From positions 124,001-188,000 of the forward strand of contig NZ_QNVY02000006.1 in assembly GCF_003314435.2 (NCBI RefSeq): a DNA stretch of 64,000 bases. The letters run 5' to 3'. Made by a program: the position numbers and the translations under genes. The notes beneath the pieces were generated by a model, which saw only the letters and a program-made list of their open reading frames with translations, was not told the DNA's origin and did no database searches. This DNA is from Flavobacterium petrolei (GTDB lineage Bacteria; Bacteroidota; Bacteroidia; Flavobacteriales; Flavobacteriaceae). Shown here in pieces: positions 19,379 through 29,557 of this stretch (position 1 is the stretch's first letter; each line of letters begins with the position of its first letter).

Positions 19379-19984
19379 ATGGCAAGATATACTGGTCCAA
19401 GTACAAGAATCGCCCGTAAATTTGGCGAAGCAATTTTCGGAGACGACAAAGCTTTCGAAAGAAGAAATTATCCACCCGGACAACACGGGATGGCTAAAAA
19501 AAGAGGTAAGAAATCTGAGTTTGCGATCCAATTAATGGAGAAACAAAAAGCTAAATATTCTTACGGAATTTTAGAAAAACAATTTAGAGGTTTATTCAAA
19601 AAAGCATCAGCTACTAAAGGTGTTACTGGTGAAGTTCTTTTACAATTGTGTGAAGCAAGACTAGATAACGTTGTTTTTAGAATGGGTATTGCCCCTTCTA
19701 GAAGAGGAGCTAGACAACTTGTTTCTCACAGACACATTACTGTTAATGGTGATGTTGTAAATATTGCTTCTTACCACCTTAAGCCTGGTGATAAAGTTGC
19801 AGTTCGTGAAAAATCTAAATCTTTAGAAGCTATCGAACGTTCTTTATCTAATTCAAGTCATGTTTATGAATGGATTACTTGGAATAATGATATCAAAGAA
19901 GGTACTTTCGTTTCTGTACCTGCGAGACTTCAAATCCCAGAAAACATTAAAGAACAATTAATCGTAGAGTTGTACAACAAATAA
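19379..19984 (+). CDS. rpsD: 30S ribosomal protein S4 (zinc-free type)
   Basis: Primary 16S rRNA-binding protein, 201 residues, and a partner of S3 and S5 at the mRNA entry. The N-terminal domain has [20 protein letters not shown] without the cysteine cluster of zinc-type S4. The S4 RNA-binding domain carries [20 protein letters not shown] and the [13 protein letters not shown] signature. It is preceded by a bulged inverted repeat, consistent with autoregulation, and followed by rpoA after 21 bases. Confidence 0.98.
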   Translation: MARYTGPSTRIARKFGEAIFGDDKAFERRNYPPGQHGMAKKRGKKSEFAIQLMEKQKAKYSYGILEKQFRGLFKKASATKGVTGEVLLQLCEARLDNVVFRMGIAPSRRGARQLVSHRHITVNGDVVNIASYHLKPGDKVAVREKSKSLEAIERSLSNSSHVYEWITWNNDIKEGTFVSVPARLQIPENIKEQLIVELYNK

Positions 19985-20005
19985 TAATTGACTTAGTCGA
20001 AATTT

Positions 20006-20998
20006 ATGGCAATATTTAATTTTCAGAAGCCCGATAAAGTTATCATGATCGATTCAACCGATTTTGAAGGTAAATTTGAATTCAGACCTTTAGAACCTGG
20101 TTACGGATTGACCGTTGGTAATGCACTTAGAAGAGTTTTGCTTTCAGCATTAGAAGGTTATGCAATTACATCTGTTCGCATTGAAGGTGTAGATCATGAG
20201 TTTTCTACTATTTCAGGAGTTGTTGAAGACGTTACCGAAATTATCCTTAATCTTAAACAAGTACGTTTCAAACGTCAAATTGAAGACATCGATAATGAAT
20301 CAGTTACTATTTCTGTTTCAGGTAAAGACCAATTAACAGCTGGTGATTTTCAAAAATTTATTTCAGGTTTCCAAGTTTTGAATCCAGAACTAGTTATCTG
20401 TAATTTAGACAGTAAAATCAAACTTAATTTCGATTTAACAATCGAAAAAGGTAGAGGCTATGTTCCTGCTGAAGAGAACAAAAAGCAGAATGCTGCAATT
20501 GGAACTATTTTTACAGATTCAATTTTTACCCCGGTAAAAAATGTAAAATATGCTATTGAAAACTTCCGTGTAGAGCAAAAAACAGATTACGAAAAATTAG
20601 TTTTTGAAATAAAAACTGATGGTTCTATCAATCCTAAAGATGCTCTTACTGAAGCTGCAAAAGTTTTAATTCACCACTTCATGTTGTTTTCTGATGAAAG
20701 AATTACACTCGAGGCTGACGAAATTGCACAAACAGAATCATATGATGAAGAGTCATTGCACATGAGACAATTGCTTAAAACTAAGCTTGTTGATATGGAT
20801 CTTTCTGTAAGAGCATTAAATTGTTTGAAAGCGGCTGAAGTTGATACACTTGGTGATTTAGTATCGTTCAATAAAAATGACCTAATGAAATTCCGTAATT
20901 TTGGTAAAAAATCTTTAACTGAGCTTGATGAACTTGTTGCAGTTAAGAATTTGAACTTCGGTATGGATTTAGCAAAATACAAACTAGATAAAGAATAA
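20006..20998 (+). CDS. rpoA: RNA polymerase alpha subunit
   Basis: Assembly platform and activator target of RNA polymerase, 330 residues. The N-terminal domain (about 1-235) contains [20 protein letters not shown], the dimerisation motif. The C-terminal domain (about 255-325) contains [19 protein letters not shown] sequence ([19 protein letters not shown]) and [11 protein letters not shown], which binds UP-element DNA and activators. It is placed between rpsD and rplQ as in the alpha operon. Confidence 0.98.
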   Translation: MAIFNFQKPDKVIMIDSTDFEGKFEFRPLEPGYGLTVGNALRRVLLSALEGYAITSVRIEGVDHEFSTISGVVEDVTEIILNLKQVRFKRQIEDIDNESVTISVSGKDQLTAGDFQKFISGFQVLNPELVICNLDSKIKLNFDLTIEKGRGYVPAEENKKQNAAIGTIFTDSIFTPVKNVKYAIENFRVEQKTDYEKLVFEIKTDGSINPKDALTEAAKVLIHHFMLFSDERITLEADEIAQTESYDEESLHMRQLLKTKLVDMDLSVRALNCLKAAEVDTLGDLVSFNKNDLMKFRNFGKKSLTELDELVAVKNLNFGMDLAKYKLDKE

Positions 20999-21029
20999 TC
21001 TAAGCCGCAAGGTTTAAATTTACATAGCA

Positions 21030-21515
21030 ATGAGACACGGAAAAAAATTCAATCACTTAAGCAGACAGACTGCGCATAGAAAATCTATGTTAGCTAATAT
21101 GGCTTGTTCTCTTATTGAGCACAAACGTATTAACACTACTGTTGCTAAAGCAAAAGCGCTTAAACAATTCGTTGAGCCTTTAATAACAAAATCAAAACAA
21201 GATACGACTCACAATCGTCGTATCGTTTTTGCTTACTTGCGTAGCAAATATGCTGTAACTGACTTGTTCAGAGACGTAGCTGCTAAAGTAGGAGACCGTC
21301 CAGGTGGATACACTCGTATCATTAAAGTTGGAAATCGTCTAGGAGATAATGCTGATATGGCAATGATCGAACTAGTAGATTTCAATGATCTTTACAATGG
21401 TGGTAAAAAAGAAGTTAAAAAAGCAAAAAGCCGTCGTGGTGGTAAAGCTAAGAAAGATGAAGCTACTGAAGCTCCAGCTACTGAAACTGAAACAACTACT
21501 GAGACTGCTGAGTAA
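21030..21515 (+). CDS. rplQ: 50S ribosomal protein L17 with acidic C-terminal tail
   Basis: Protein of 161 residues near the tunnel exit. The core (about residues 1-120) has [20 protein letters not shown] and [14 protein letters not shown]. Beyond it lies a Lys-rich then Ala/Glu/Thr-rich tail ([16 protein letters not shown]) that E. coli L17 lacks. Such extensions are common in this phylum and are probably disordered. It is the last gene of the ribosomal run and is followed by an intrinsic terminator. Confidence 0.97.
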   Translation: MRHGKKFNHLSRQTAHRKSMLANMACSLIEHKRINTTVAKAKALKQFVEPLITKSKQDTTHNRRIVFAYLRSKYAVTDLFRDVAAKVGDRPGGYTRIIKVGNRLGDNADMAMIELVDFNDLYNGGKKEVKKAKSRRGGKAKKDEATEAPATETETTTETAE

Positions 21516-21543
21516 TTATGAAAATAATCATTCAATAAAAATC

Positions 21544-21578
21544 AAGGATAAGCTATTTATAGTTTATCCTTTTTTTTT
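21544..21578 (+). terminator. Intrinsic terminator after rplQ
   Basis: AAGGATAA pairs with TTATCCTT around a short A/T loop, followed by a run of T. It closes the ribosomal transcription unit. Confidence 0.8.
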
Positions 21579-21841
21579 GATTTTTTCGGAGCAAGATATC
21601 TTAAATTTTTAAGAACTAGTTTTTTGGATTTCAGTTGCAAACGAAGTTCACTGAACTCTGCTTAAAATGAATATTAAGTGAAGTAATCTTTCTCTTTTAA
21701 AAAAAAAAGAAAGAGGATTTCCACTTCAAACAAAGTTCGATGAACTACTATAAAAATAACAACTAAGTGAAGTAATCGGGGCTAGTTTAAAACTTTTTCC
21801 TTAAATAGGAAAACCTGAAAAACATAAATTTTTAAAAAACA
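21579..21841. other. Non-coding spacer between rplQ and carA with a degenerate direct repeat
   Basis: No gene is visible here. Two 63-base blocks, 21626-21688 and 21715-21777, align without gaps at about 47 of 63 positions. Both begin GGATTTC and both end AAGTGAAGTAATC. Between them an A/T-rich imperfect inverted repeat (CTTTCTCTTTT with AAAAGAAAGAG) could form a hairpin. Within each block GTTC-nn-TGAAC-like sequence (GTTCACTGAAC, GTTCGATGAAC) is itself nearly palindromic. The block is probably a decayed dispersed element. Confidence 0.5.
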
Positions 21842-21872
21842 TTGGATTCACTGTTTTAAAAAATTAAATTTG
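21842..21872 (+). promoter_or_regulatory. Promoter of carA
   Basis: TTG (21842-21844) and TAAATTTG (21865-21872) are spaced 20 bases apart, matching the phylum consensus. The carA ATG is 19 bases downstream, so the leader is very short. Confidence 0.7.
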
Positions 21873-21890
21873 CAAAATATTTAACTACAC

Positions 21891-22991
21891 ATGAAATATA
21901 CAACACGACAAAAAGCAATTCTTTTATTAAGTGACGGAACTATATTCCACGGAAAATCTATTGGAATCAGTGGAACTACTTTTGGAGAAGTTTGCTTTAA
22001 TACAGGAATGACAGGTTACCAAGAAATATTTACTGACCCTTCTTATTTTGGTCAATTGATGGTAGCAACTAATGCACATATTGGAAATTATGGGGTAAAC
22101 GATTCAGAAGTTGAATCACAAAGCATTAAAATATCTGGCTTAATTTGTAAAAATTTCAGCTTCAATTATTCTCGTGAAGATGCTTCGGGGAGTTTAGAAG
22201 ATTATTTTATCAAACAAAACTTAATATGTATTTCTGATGTAGATACACGTGCACTTGTAAGTTATATTCGTGACAACGGAGCTATGAATGCTGTAATCTG
22301 TACCGATGAAACTCCTATTGAAGAACTTAAAATTGCATTATCAAAGGTTCCAGACATGAAAGGTTTAGAATTGGCTTCTAAAGTTTCAACAACAGAACCT
22401 TACTTTTTTGGTGATGAAAATGCTACTTATAAAATTGCAGCACTTGATTTAGGAATTAAAATGAATATACTTCGTAACCTTGCAAAAAGAGATTGTTATA
22501 TAAAAGTATTTCCTTTTGATTCTTCTTTTGAAGATTTAGCGGCATTTAATCCTCATGGTTATTTTCTATCTAATGGTCCTGGTGATCCGGAACCTCTTTC
22601 TGGAGCGATTCAAGTAGCCAAAGAAATTCTTAAAAATGATAAGCCTTTATTTGGAATTTGTCTCGGACATCAAGTGATTGGTTTAGCTAACGGAATTTCG
22701 ACTTATAAAATGTTCAATGGGCACAGAGGAATCAATCATCCCGTGAAAAACATCATTACCGGAAAAGGTGAAATTACTTCTCAAAATCATGGCTTTGCGG
22801 TAAATAAAGAAGAATTAGATAATCATCCTGATTTAGAGATTACTCATCTTCATCTAAATGATGTTACAGTTGCAGGAATGCGTGTGAAAAATAAAAACTG
22901 TTTTTCAGTTCAATATCATCCAGAAGCAAGTCCTGGTCCTCACGATTCTTCCTACTTGTTTGATCAATTCATTGAGAATATAAAAGGTTAA
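21891..22991 (+). CDS. carA: Carbamoyl-phosphate synthase small (glutamine amidotransferase) subunit
   Basis: Releases ammonia from glutamine and passes it to CarB, which makes carbamoyl phosphate for pyrimidines and arginine. The protein has 366 residues. The N-terminal domain has FNTGMTGYQEIFTDPSYFG. The class I glutamine amidotransferase domain has the nucleophile Cys257 in FGICLGHQ and the catalytic His343 and Glu345 in HPEASPGPHD. No carB is adjacent, so the two subunits are encoded apart. It has its own promoter and its own terminator, and is therefore separate from the ribosomal operon. Cytoplasmic. Confidence 0.97.
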   Translation: MKYTTRQKAILLLSDGTIFHGKSIGISGTTFGEVCFNTGMTGYQEIFTDPSYFGQLMVATNAHIGNYGVNDSEVESQSIKISGLICKNFSFNYSREDASGSLEDYFIKQNLICISDVDTRALVSYIRDNGAMNAVICTDETPIEELKIALSKVPDMKGLELASKVSTTEPYFFGDENATYKIAALDLGIKMNILRNLAKRDCYIKVFPFDSSFEDLAAFNPHGYFLSNGPGDPEPLSGAIQVAKEILKNDKPLFGICLGHQVIGLANGISTYKMFNGHRGINHPVKNIITGKGEITSQNHGFAVNKEELDNHPDLEITHLHLNDVTVAGMRVKNKNCFSVQYHPEASPGPHDSSYLFDQFIENIKG

Positions 22992-23020
22992 TATTTGGAT
23001 GTCTTCCAATATTAGGTATA

Positions 23021-23060
23021 AAAAAAGGGTTTGACTTTTAAATAATTCAAACCTTTTTTT
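23021..23060. terminator. Bidirectional terminator between carA and the convergent esterase-like gene
   Basis: AAAGGGTTTGA and TCAAACCTTT form a stem with A-runs on the left and T-runs on the right, so it can end transcripts from both directions. A second dyad (AATATTTGGA with TCCAATATT) lies just upstream. Confidence 0.75.
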
Positions 23061-23070
23061 ATGTAATAAT

Positions 23071-24408
23071 TTACATACCGAAAGGATAAGTTTCAGGGAT
23101 TTGATTTCTATTAACTTCAATATTTATGGGATGTAAAGCGTTAGTTTCATCAATAAATATAAAAGCATCATATCTTTTTGGGAGTATTGTAGGAATATAA
23201 TTTCCAAATCTTTCGTGTTCAGGATTATAAACAACTCCTATTGCACGATGTCCTATGAGTGATGAAAGACATTTTTCATCTTTTACTTTATTCATTAATA
23301 ATAATCTATTTTGTCCATTGTTTGCAATGTGAAAAGCATGTTCCCAGCTTCCTTCAACTGCTTCTGGAACTTTTATTTTTCGCATAGAATCTCCCCATTC
23401 TCTTCCTGCAATGACACTGCCTTTAAATGATCCAAATCCCACTGCAACAACACCGTCTTCAGTATGTTGTTCCTTTAGCAATTGTCCCACATTTACCATT
23501 CCTTCAGATGCCATATCTGTAGCGCGTGCATCACCAATGTGAGTATTATGTTCCCAGATGATAATTTTAGCATCTTTTCCATGGAATTTCATTAGCCTAT
23601 CTATAGTGGAAACCATATGTTCGTCACGAATATTCCAAGAAGCCGAGCCTCTTCTTATCATCGCCCGATAGTATTTTTCCGCATTTCTGGTCACGAAAGC
23701 ATTTTGTTCTATGCTTAAAACATTCTCTAAATCATGATTGTAATTAGGAACGTTTCTGAGAATTTCGGTAAGCATGTGTATGATTTCTTTCTCGCATAAT
23801 TCTGGGATAAAAGAAGAAGCTCTTGCATAAGATTGTCCTTCATCTTTGCCGTAAGGTTCAAAACATTTCATTGCAGTTTTTGCTATTGCTAATGCTTTTG
23901 GATCGTTTTTTTCTAAATATTGAATTATAGAATTCATGGATTCTCTAAAACTGTATACATCCAGACCATAAAAACCTATTCTTTCATCAACAGGAAAGCT
24001 TTCATTATAAATCTTGAGCCAGTCAATAAATGCTGCAATTTCCCAATTTGCCCACATCCAAGTTGGCCATCTTTTAAATTCAGTGAGTACGTTTAATATA
24101 TCTTTGCCAGAATCTAAATATCCTTTTGCAAAACGATTTAAACGATAGCAATCTGGCCAATCACCTTCAACAGCTATAAAACTAAATCCTTTTTCTTGAA
24201 GTAGACGTTGTGAAATTTTTGCTCTCCAAGTATAATATTCATGTGTTCCATGTGAAGCTTCTCCTAAAAGTACATATTTTGCGTCTCCGATGTAATTCAT
24301 TAACGGATCTAAATCGGTAGGGTTTTCTAGAGGTAAAGAAGTTCTTTTTAATAATGATATAATCGCATCATAATTAATGTTGTTGTTGGTTGTTTTGAAA
24401 GTTTCCAT
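23071..24408 (-). CDS. Erythromycin esterase-like protein
   Basis: Predicted hydrolase of the erythromycin-esterase family, 445 residues, no signal peptide, probably cytoplasmic. Glu50 and His53 in GEASHGTHEYY, Glu81 in VEGDW, and His287 and His290 in WEHNTHIGD keep the spacing of the residues I recall as catalytic in EreB (Glu43, His46, Glu74 and a later His pair). The active site therefore looks complete. Most chromosomal members have no proven macrolide esterase activity, and some are fused to or grouped with phosphoribosyltransferases, so the real substrate is unknown. It is transcribed convergently to carA and divergently from eno. Confidence 0.85.
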   Translation of the reverse strand: METFKTTNNNINYDAIISLLKRTSLPLENPTDLDPLMNYIGDAKYVLLGEASHGTHEYYTWRAKISQRLLQEKGFSFIAVEGDWPDCYRLNRFAKGYLDSGKDILNVLTEFKRWPTWMWANWEIAAFIDWLKIYNESFPVDERIGFYGLDVYSFRESMNSIIQYLEKNDPKALAIAKTAMKCFEPYGKDEGQSYARASSFIPELCEKEIIHMLTEILRNVPNYNHDLENVLSIEQNAFVTRNAEKYYRAMIRRGSASWNIRDEHMVSTIDRLMKFHGKDAKIIIWEHNTHIGDARATDMASEGMVNVGQLLKEQHTEDGVVAVGFGSFKGSVIAGREWGDSMRKIKVPEAVEGSWEHAFHIANNGQNRLLLMNKVKDEKCLSSLIGHRAIGVVYNPEHERFGNYIPTILPKRYDAFIFIDETNALHPINIEVNRNQIPETYPFGM

Positions 24409-24685
24409 CAGATTTTAATTTAAAAATTGAGACTTTAAATATTCTTTAGAAAGCAGGGTGTAAAAAAGTTCTATATCTTTTTTAGAGGATTATATAAAAT
24501 TAGTTTAAATAATTGAAAATCATTATTTTAGCAATGTTAAATTTAATTTTTAATCACTTTGGTTAATTTTAGCATCTGTGCGGTAAATTTTTTTGAATTT
24601 ATTTTAAACAAAAAACAGAAAAATAACACATAGTGTAAAAATAAATTCCTTAAAAAGCTTAAATGTTCTGTTTGTAAAAAAATTA

Positions 24686-24699
24686 TAACGTTTTCGTTA
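24686..24699. promoter_or_regulatory. Operator-like dyad TAACG-TTTT-CGTTA upstream of eno
   Basis: A compact inverted repeat with central spacing of 4 bases, ending 42 bases upstream of the eno -7 box. Its size and shape resemble a dimer-binding operator. No cognate regulator can be inferred. Confidence 0.3.
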
Positions 24700-24739
24700 A
24701 TAACATTCATTATTTTCATAAAATCATTCCAAAAGATAG

Positions 24740-26068
<1,329 letters not shown>

Positions 26069-26090
26069 ATTCTTACGATATTTTTTTATA

Positions 26091-26120
26091 AGCCACTCGC
26101 CTTGTGTGAGTGGCTTTTTT
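26091..26120 (+). terminator. Intrinsic terminator after eno
   Basis: AGCCACTC pairs with GAGTGGCT around a 9-base loop and is followed by six T. A G/C-rich stem in an A/T-rich context makes this the clearest terminator in the window. Confidence 0.9.
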
Positions 26121-26177
26121 GTGTAATATTTAACAATTTCATTGTGTTATTCTCTTTTTAATTAGTGTTTAATTCCT

Positions 26178-26185
26178 TAGATTTG
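26178..26185 (+). promoter_or_regulatory. -7-like element upstream of gltA
   Basis: TAGATTTG fits TAnnTTTG, about 38 bases upstream of the gltA ATG. No good -33 box is present at 19-21 bases. Confidence 0.4.
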
Positions 26186-26223
26186 AGAAATTATTATTTT
26201 AAAAGTTTATTTTCAAATATATT

Positions 26224-27507
26224 ATGTCAAAAACAGCAACATTAGAAATTGATGGAAAGAAAATTGAACTGCCTATAATTGTAGGAAGTGAAAATGAAGT
26301 TGCCATCGATATTAACAAATTACGTGATTTATCCGGTATAATAACACTAGATCCGGGCTATAAAAATTCAGGATCTTGTAAAAGTGACATCACTTTTTTA
26401 GATGGAGAGTTAGGAATTCTTCGTTACAGAGGCTATTCTATTGAAGATTTAGCAGACAAAGCAGATTTTCTTGAAGTATCGTATCTTTTAATTTTTGGAG
26501 AATTGCCAACTGTTAAGCAGTTAGCGCAATTTGAAACGGATATTAGAAAATACACTTTGGTCAATGAAGAAATGAAAAACATCATTGATGGTTTTCCTAA
26601 AACAGCACATCCAATGGGTGTTTTAGCAGCTTTGACAAGTGCATTGACAGCATTCAATCCTAAATCAGTGAATGTTGATAATGAAAAAGAAATGTATGAA
26701 GCGGTTTGTAAAACTATGGGTAAATTCCTGGTTATAGCAACTTGGACTTATAGAAAAAGCATGGGTTATCCTTTGAATTATTACGATAATACAAAAGGTT
26801 ATGTAGAAAACTTCATGCGTTTGATGTTTGAATTACCTACAGAACCTTACACGGCAAACCCAGTAGTTATTGATGCATTAGATAAATTGTTTATTCTTCA
26901 CGGAGATCATGAGCAAAACTGTTCTACCTCTACAGTGAGAATGGTAGGATCGTCTCACGCAGGATTATTTGCTTCAATATCTGCAGGAGTTTCTGCACTT
27001 TGGGGACCATTACACGGAGGAGCCAATCAAGCAGTTCTTGAAATGTTGGAAGAAATCCACAGAAATGGTGGAGATGCTGATAAATATATGGCTAAAGCCA
27101 AAGATAAAAATGATCCTTTCCGTTTAATGGGTTTTGGTCACAGAGTTTACAAGAATTTTGATCCAAGAGCAAAAATCATCAAAAAAGCAGCTAATGAAGT
27201 TTTAGCAACTTTAGGTGTTGAAGATCCAATTCTTGCCATTGCAAAGAAACTTGAAGAAGCAGCTTTAGAAGATGAATATTTCAAATCAAGAAATTTATAT
27301 CCTAATGTAGATTTCTATTCTGGAATTATTTACAGAGCATTAGGAATTCCTACAGATATGTTTACTGTAATGTTTGCAATAGGTCGTTTACCGGGTTGGA
27401 TCGCACAATGGAAAGAAATGCGTGAAAATAAGGAGCCTATTGGAAGGCCTAGACAAGTTTACACGGGGCACCCTTTAAGGGATTTTGTACCAACAGATAA
27501 AAGATAA
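26224..27507 (+). CDS. gltA: Citrate synthase
   Basis: Condenses oxaloacetate and acetyl-CoA to citrate at the entry of the TCA cycle, 427 residues, the type II (hexameric, GltA-like) length. DGELGILRYRGYSIEDLA opens the large domain. Active-site histidines lie in WGPLHGGANQAV and MGFGHRVYKNFDPRA, and the catalytic aspartate in NVDFYSG. The C-terminal IARPRQVYTG-type end is present (GRPRQVYTG). Short N-terminal beta domain as in E. coli GltA. Monocistronic, with a terminator downstream. Confidence 0.97.
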   Translation: MSKTATLEIDGKKIELPIIVGSENEVAIDINKLRDLSGIITLDPGYKNSGSCKSDITFLDGELGILRYRGYSIEDLADKADFLEVSYLLIFGELPTVKQLAQFETDIRKYTLVNEEMKNIIDGFPKTAHPMGVLAALTSALTAFNPKSVNVDNEKEMYEAVCKTMGKFLVIATWTYRKSMGYPLNYYDNTKGYVENFMRLMFELPTEPYTANPVVIDALDKLFILHGDHEQNCSTSTVRMVGSSHAGLFASISAGVSALWGPLHGGANQAVLEMLEEIHRNGGDADKYMAKAKDKNDPFRLMGFGHRVYKNFDPRAKIIKKAANEVLATLGVEDPILAIAKKLEEAALEDEYFKSRNLYPNVDFYSGIIYRALGIPTDMFTVMFAIGRLPGWIAQWKEMRENKEPIGRPRQVYTGHPLRDFVPTDKR

Positions 27508-27516
27508 AATCAGTTT

Positions 27517-27548
27517 AAAAAGCTTCACTAATTTGTGGAGCTTTTTTT
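27517..27548 (+). terminator. Intrinsic terminator after gltA
   Basis: AAAAGCTTCAC pairs with GTGGAGCTTTT (one G-T pair) and runs into T7. Confidence 0.8.
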
Positions 27549-27555
27549 ATATTTG
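27548..27555 (+). promoter_or_regulatory. -7-like element upstream of the amidinotransferase-fold gene
   Basis: TATATTTG lies 18 bases before the start codon, directly abutting the gltA terminator. There is no clear -33 box. Confidence 0.4.
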
Positions 27556-27572
27556 CCAAAAGCTAAAAATAC

Positions 27573-28487
27573 ATGTTAGAATTAAATATAAAGAATGAAA
27601 CTTCAAGACTTAGAGTAGTAGTTCTGGGTTCAGCAGTTAATAATGGACCTACGCCAAAGGTTGAAGAGGCTTATGATCCAAAATCATTAGAGCATATTTT
27701 AGCAGGTACCTATCCAGTCGAGAAAGATATGGTGCGTGAAATGGAAGTATTTGCCAGTGTGTTAAAAAAATATAATGTGACTGTTTATCGTCCGGAAATG
27801 ATTGAGAATTACAATCAGATATTCACCAGAGACATTGGTTTCGTGATTGATGATGTTTTTGTAAAATCAAATATTTTGCCAGACAGAGAACGCGAACTTG
27901 ATGCAATCCAATATATAATTGACCAAATTAATCCTAAAAAAGTAGTTCGTCCTCCAGAGGAAGTGCATATAGAAGGTGGTGATGTGATGTTGTGGAACGA
28001 TTATATTTTCATTGGAACCTATAAAGGAAGTGATTACAAAGATTACATTACGGCAAGAACGAATGTACAAGGAGTGCAATACATAAAAGATTTATTTCCA
28101 AATAAAATAGTCAAAGAATTCGATTTGGTAAAATCTAAAATTGAAGCTCGTGACAATGCATTGCATTTAGATTGCTGTTTTCAACCGGTTGGAAACGATA
28201 AAGGGATTATTTATAAAAATGGTTTCCGTGAAGAAGCAGATTATTTGTTTCTAGTGAATCTGTTTGGAAAGGAAAACTTATTCCATATTACCAGAGACGA
28301 AATGTATAATATGAATTCCAATGTTTTTTCAATCGATACGAATGTTGTCGTTTCGGAAAGAAATTTTACCCGACTTAACAATTGGTTGCGTGCAAATGGT
28401 TTTATCGTAGAAGAAATTCCATATTCAGAAATTGCAAAACAAGAAGGATTGTTGCGATGTTCTACTTTGCCTTTGATTAGAGAATAA
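27573..28487 (+). CDS. Amidinotransferase/DDAH-fold hydrolase (guanidino-group modifying enzyme)
   Basis: Cytoplasmic enzyme of 304 residues in the guanidino-modifying superfamily (arginine deiminase, dimethylarginine dimethylaminohydrolase, amidinotransferases). The catalytic set is visible: HIEGGDVML with the acidic residues, the histidine in ALHLDCCF, and the C-terminal nucleophile Cys in GLLRCSTLPL. FTRDIGFVIDD near residue 90 is the substrate-binding block. Whether it acts on arginine, methylarginine or transfers an amidino group cannot be decided here. The next gene is CtlX, a related citrulline hydrolase, so the pair probably handles arginine or citrulline degradation. It is separated from ctlX by 75 bases containing a long hairpin. 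Confidence 0.85.
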   Translation: MLELNIKNETSRLRVVVLGSAVNNGPTPKVEEAYDPKSLEHILAGTYPVEKDMVREMEVFASVLKKYNVTVYRPEMIENYNQIFTRDIGFVIDDVFVKSNILPDRERELDAIQYIIDQINPKKVVRPPEEVHIEGGDVMLWNDYIFIGTYKGSDYKDYITARTNVQGVQYIKDLFPNKIVKEFDLVKSKIEARDNALHLDCCFQPVGNDKGIIYKNGFREEADYLFLVNLFGKENLFHITRDEMYNMNSNVFSIDTNVVVSERNFTRLNNWLRANGFIVEEIPYSEIAKQEGLLRCSTLPLIRE

Positions 28488-28502
28488 ATATTTGTTTAAG
28501 GT

Positions 28503-28536
28503 TTAAAGTTTAATGTTGCTCAACATTAAACTTTAA
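28503..28536. repeat. Perfect 16-bp inverted repeat between the DDAH-fold gene and ctlX
   Basis: TTAAAGTTTAATGTTG and its exact complement CAACATTAAACTTTAA are separated by two bases. A further partial copy of the right arm (ATTAAACTTTAAAC) follows at 28540-28553. There is no T-run after the main stem, so it is not a standard terminator. It may be an attenuating or stabilising hairpin in a two-gene mRNA, or a remnant of a small palindromic repeat. Confidence 0.7.
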
Positions 28537-28562
28537 GCTATTAAACTTTAAACTAAAATTAT

Positions 28563-29498
28563 ATGAAACAAACGACAAATTCCATATTGATGATTCGCCC
28601 AGTTGCGTTTAGAATGAACGAACAAACGGCAGTAAATAATTATTACCAAAAAGTATTAGACGGACTTTTGCCTGCCACGGTAAATGCTAAAGCGCAACAA
28701 GAATTTGATGCTTTTGTCGAAAAACTAACAGCAGTAGGTGTGGATGTTACCGTTGTTGATGACACATCAAATCCAGACACTCCAGATAGTGTTTTTCCAA
28801 ACAACTGGATTTCTTTTCACGAGAATGGTGACGTGGCTTTATATCCAATGTTTGCAGAAAATCGTCGTCACGAACGTCGTGAGGAAATTTTAGATTTACT
28901 GGAAGAAAAAGGTTTTGTGATTCATAATATTATAGATTACACTTCAGCTGAAGAGGATGGGTTTTTCTTAGAAGGAACAGGAAGTTTACTTTTAGACAGA
29001 GCAAATGCTAAAGCGTATTGCGCATTATCTCCTAGAGCGGATGAAGAATTATTTATAGAATTTTGTGAGGATTTTGATTATGCACCAGTGATTTTTGAAG
29101 CTTTTCAAACGGTTGATTCAGAGCGAAAACTAATTTATCATACTAATGTGATGATGTGTTTAGGCGAAACTTTTGCGGTAATTTGTTCGGATTGTATCGA
29201 TGATAAAAAAGAACGCAAAATGGTTTTGGACAATCTGAAAGAAAACGGAAAAGAAATCATTCTAATTACTGAAGCTCAGATGAACAATTTTGCGGGAAAT
29301 ATGCTTGAAGTTCGCGGAGCAAATGACAAACGATATTTGGTTATGAGTACGGCTGCTCATCAAAGTTTGACTCCAAAACAAATAGAGCAATTAGAAAAAC
29401 ATGCTGGAATTTTGAGTTCGAGTTTGGATACGATTGAAGCTTGTGGCGGAGGAAGCGCCAGATGTATGATGGCAGAGATTTTCTTACCGAGAAATTAA
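28563..29498 (+). CDS. ctlX: Citrulline utilization hydrolase CtlX
   Basis: Arginine-deiminase-related hydrolase of 311 residues, assigned to the CtlX family whose Francisella relative acts as a citrulline ureidase (citrulline to ornithine, carbon dioxide and ammonia). MIRPVAFRMNEQTAVNNYYQ at the start, DSVFPNNWISFH, LEGTGSLLLDR with the acidic pair, the histidine of IYHTNVMM, and the C-terminal nucleophile Cys in GGGSARCMMAEIFLPR are all present. It is the second gene of a probable pair with the DDAH-fold hydrolase and is followed by a strong terminator. Confidence 0.92.
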   Translation: MKQTTNSILMIRPVAFRMNEQTAVNNYYQKVLDGLLPATVNAKAQQEFDAFVEKLTAVGVDVTVVDDTSNPDTPDSVFPNNWISFHENGDVALYPMFAENRRHERREEILDLLEEKGFVIHNIIDYTSAEEDGFFLEGTGSLLLDRANAKAYCALSPRADEELFIEFCEDFDYAPVIFEAFQTVDSERKLIYHTNVMMCLGETFAVICSDCIDDKKERKMVLDNLKENGKEIILITEAQMNNFAGNMLEVRGANDKRYLVMSTAAHQSLTPKQIEQLEKHAGILSSSLDTIEACGGGSARCMMAEIFLPRN

Positions 29499-29502
29499 AA
29501 AG

Positions 29503-29540
29503 AAAACCGGATACGATTCTAAATCATATCCGGTTTTTTT
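29503..29540 (+). terminator. Intrinsic terminator after ctlX
   Basis: AAAACCGGATA pairs perfectly with TATCCGGTTTT and ends in T7, right behind the stop codon. The symmetric A/T flanks would also stop transcripts arriving from the convergent MarC-type gene. Confidence 0.88.
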
Positions 29541-29557
29541 ATGGTTGTAATTTAAGT

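Noticed and set aside
21891..22991. carA as part of the ribosomal operon
   Set aside because: A terminator after rplQ, a 300-base spacer and a good promoter directly before carA argue for an independent unit.
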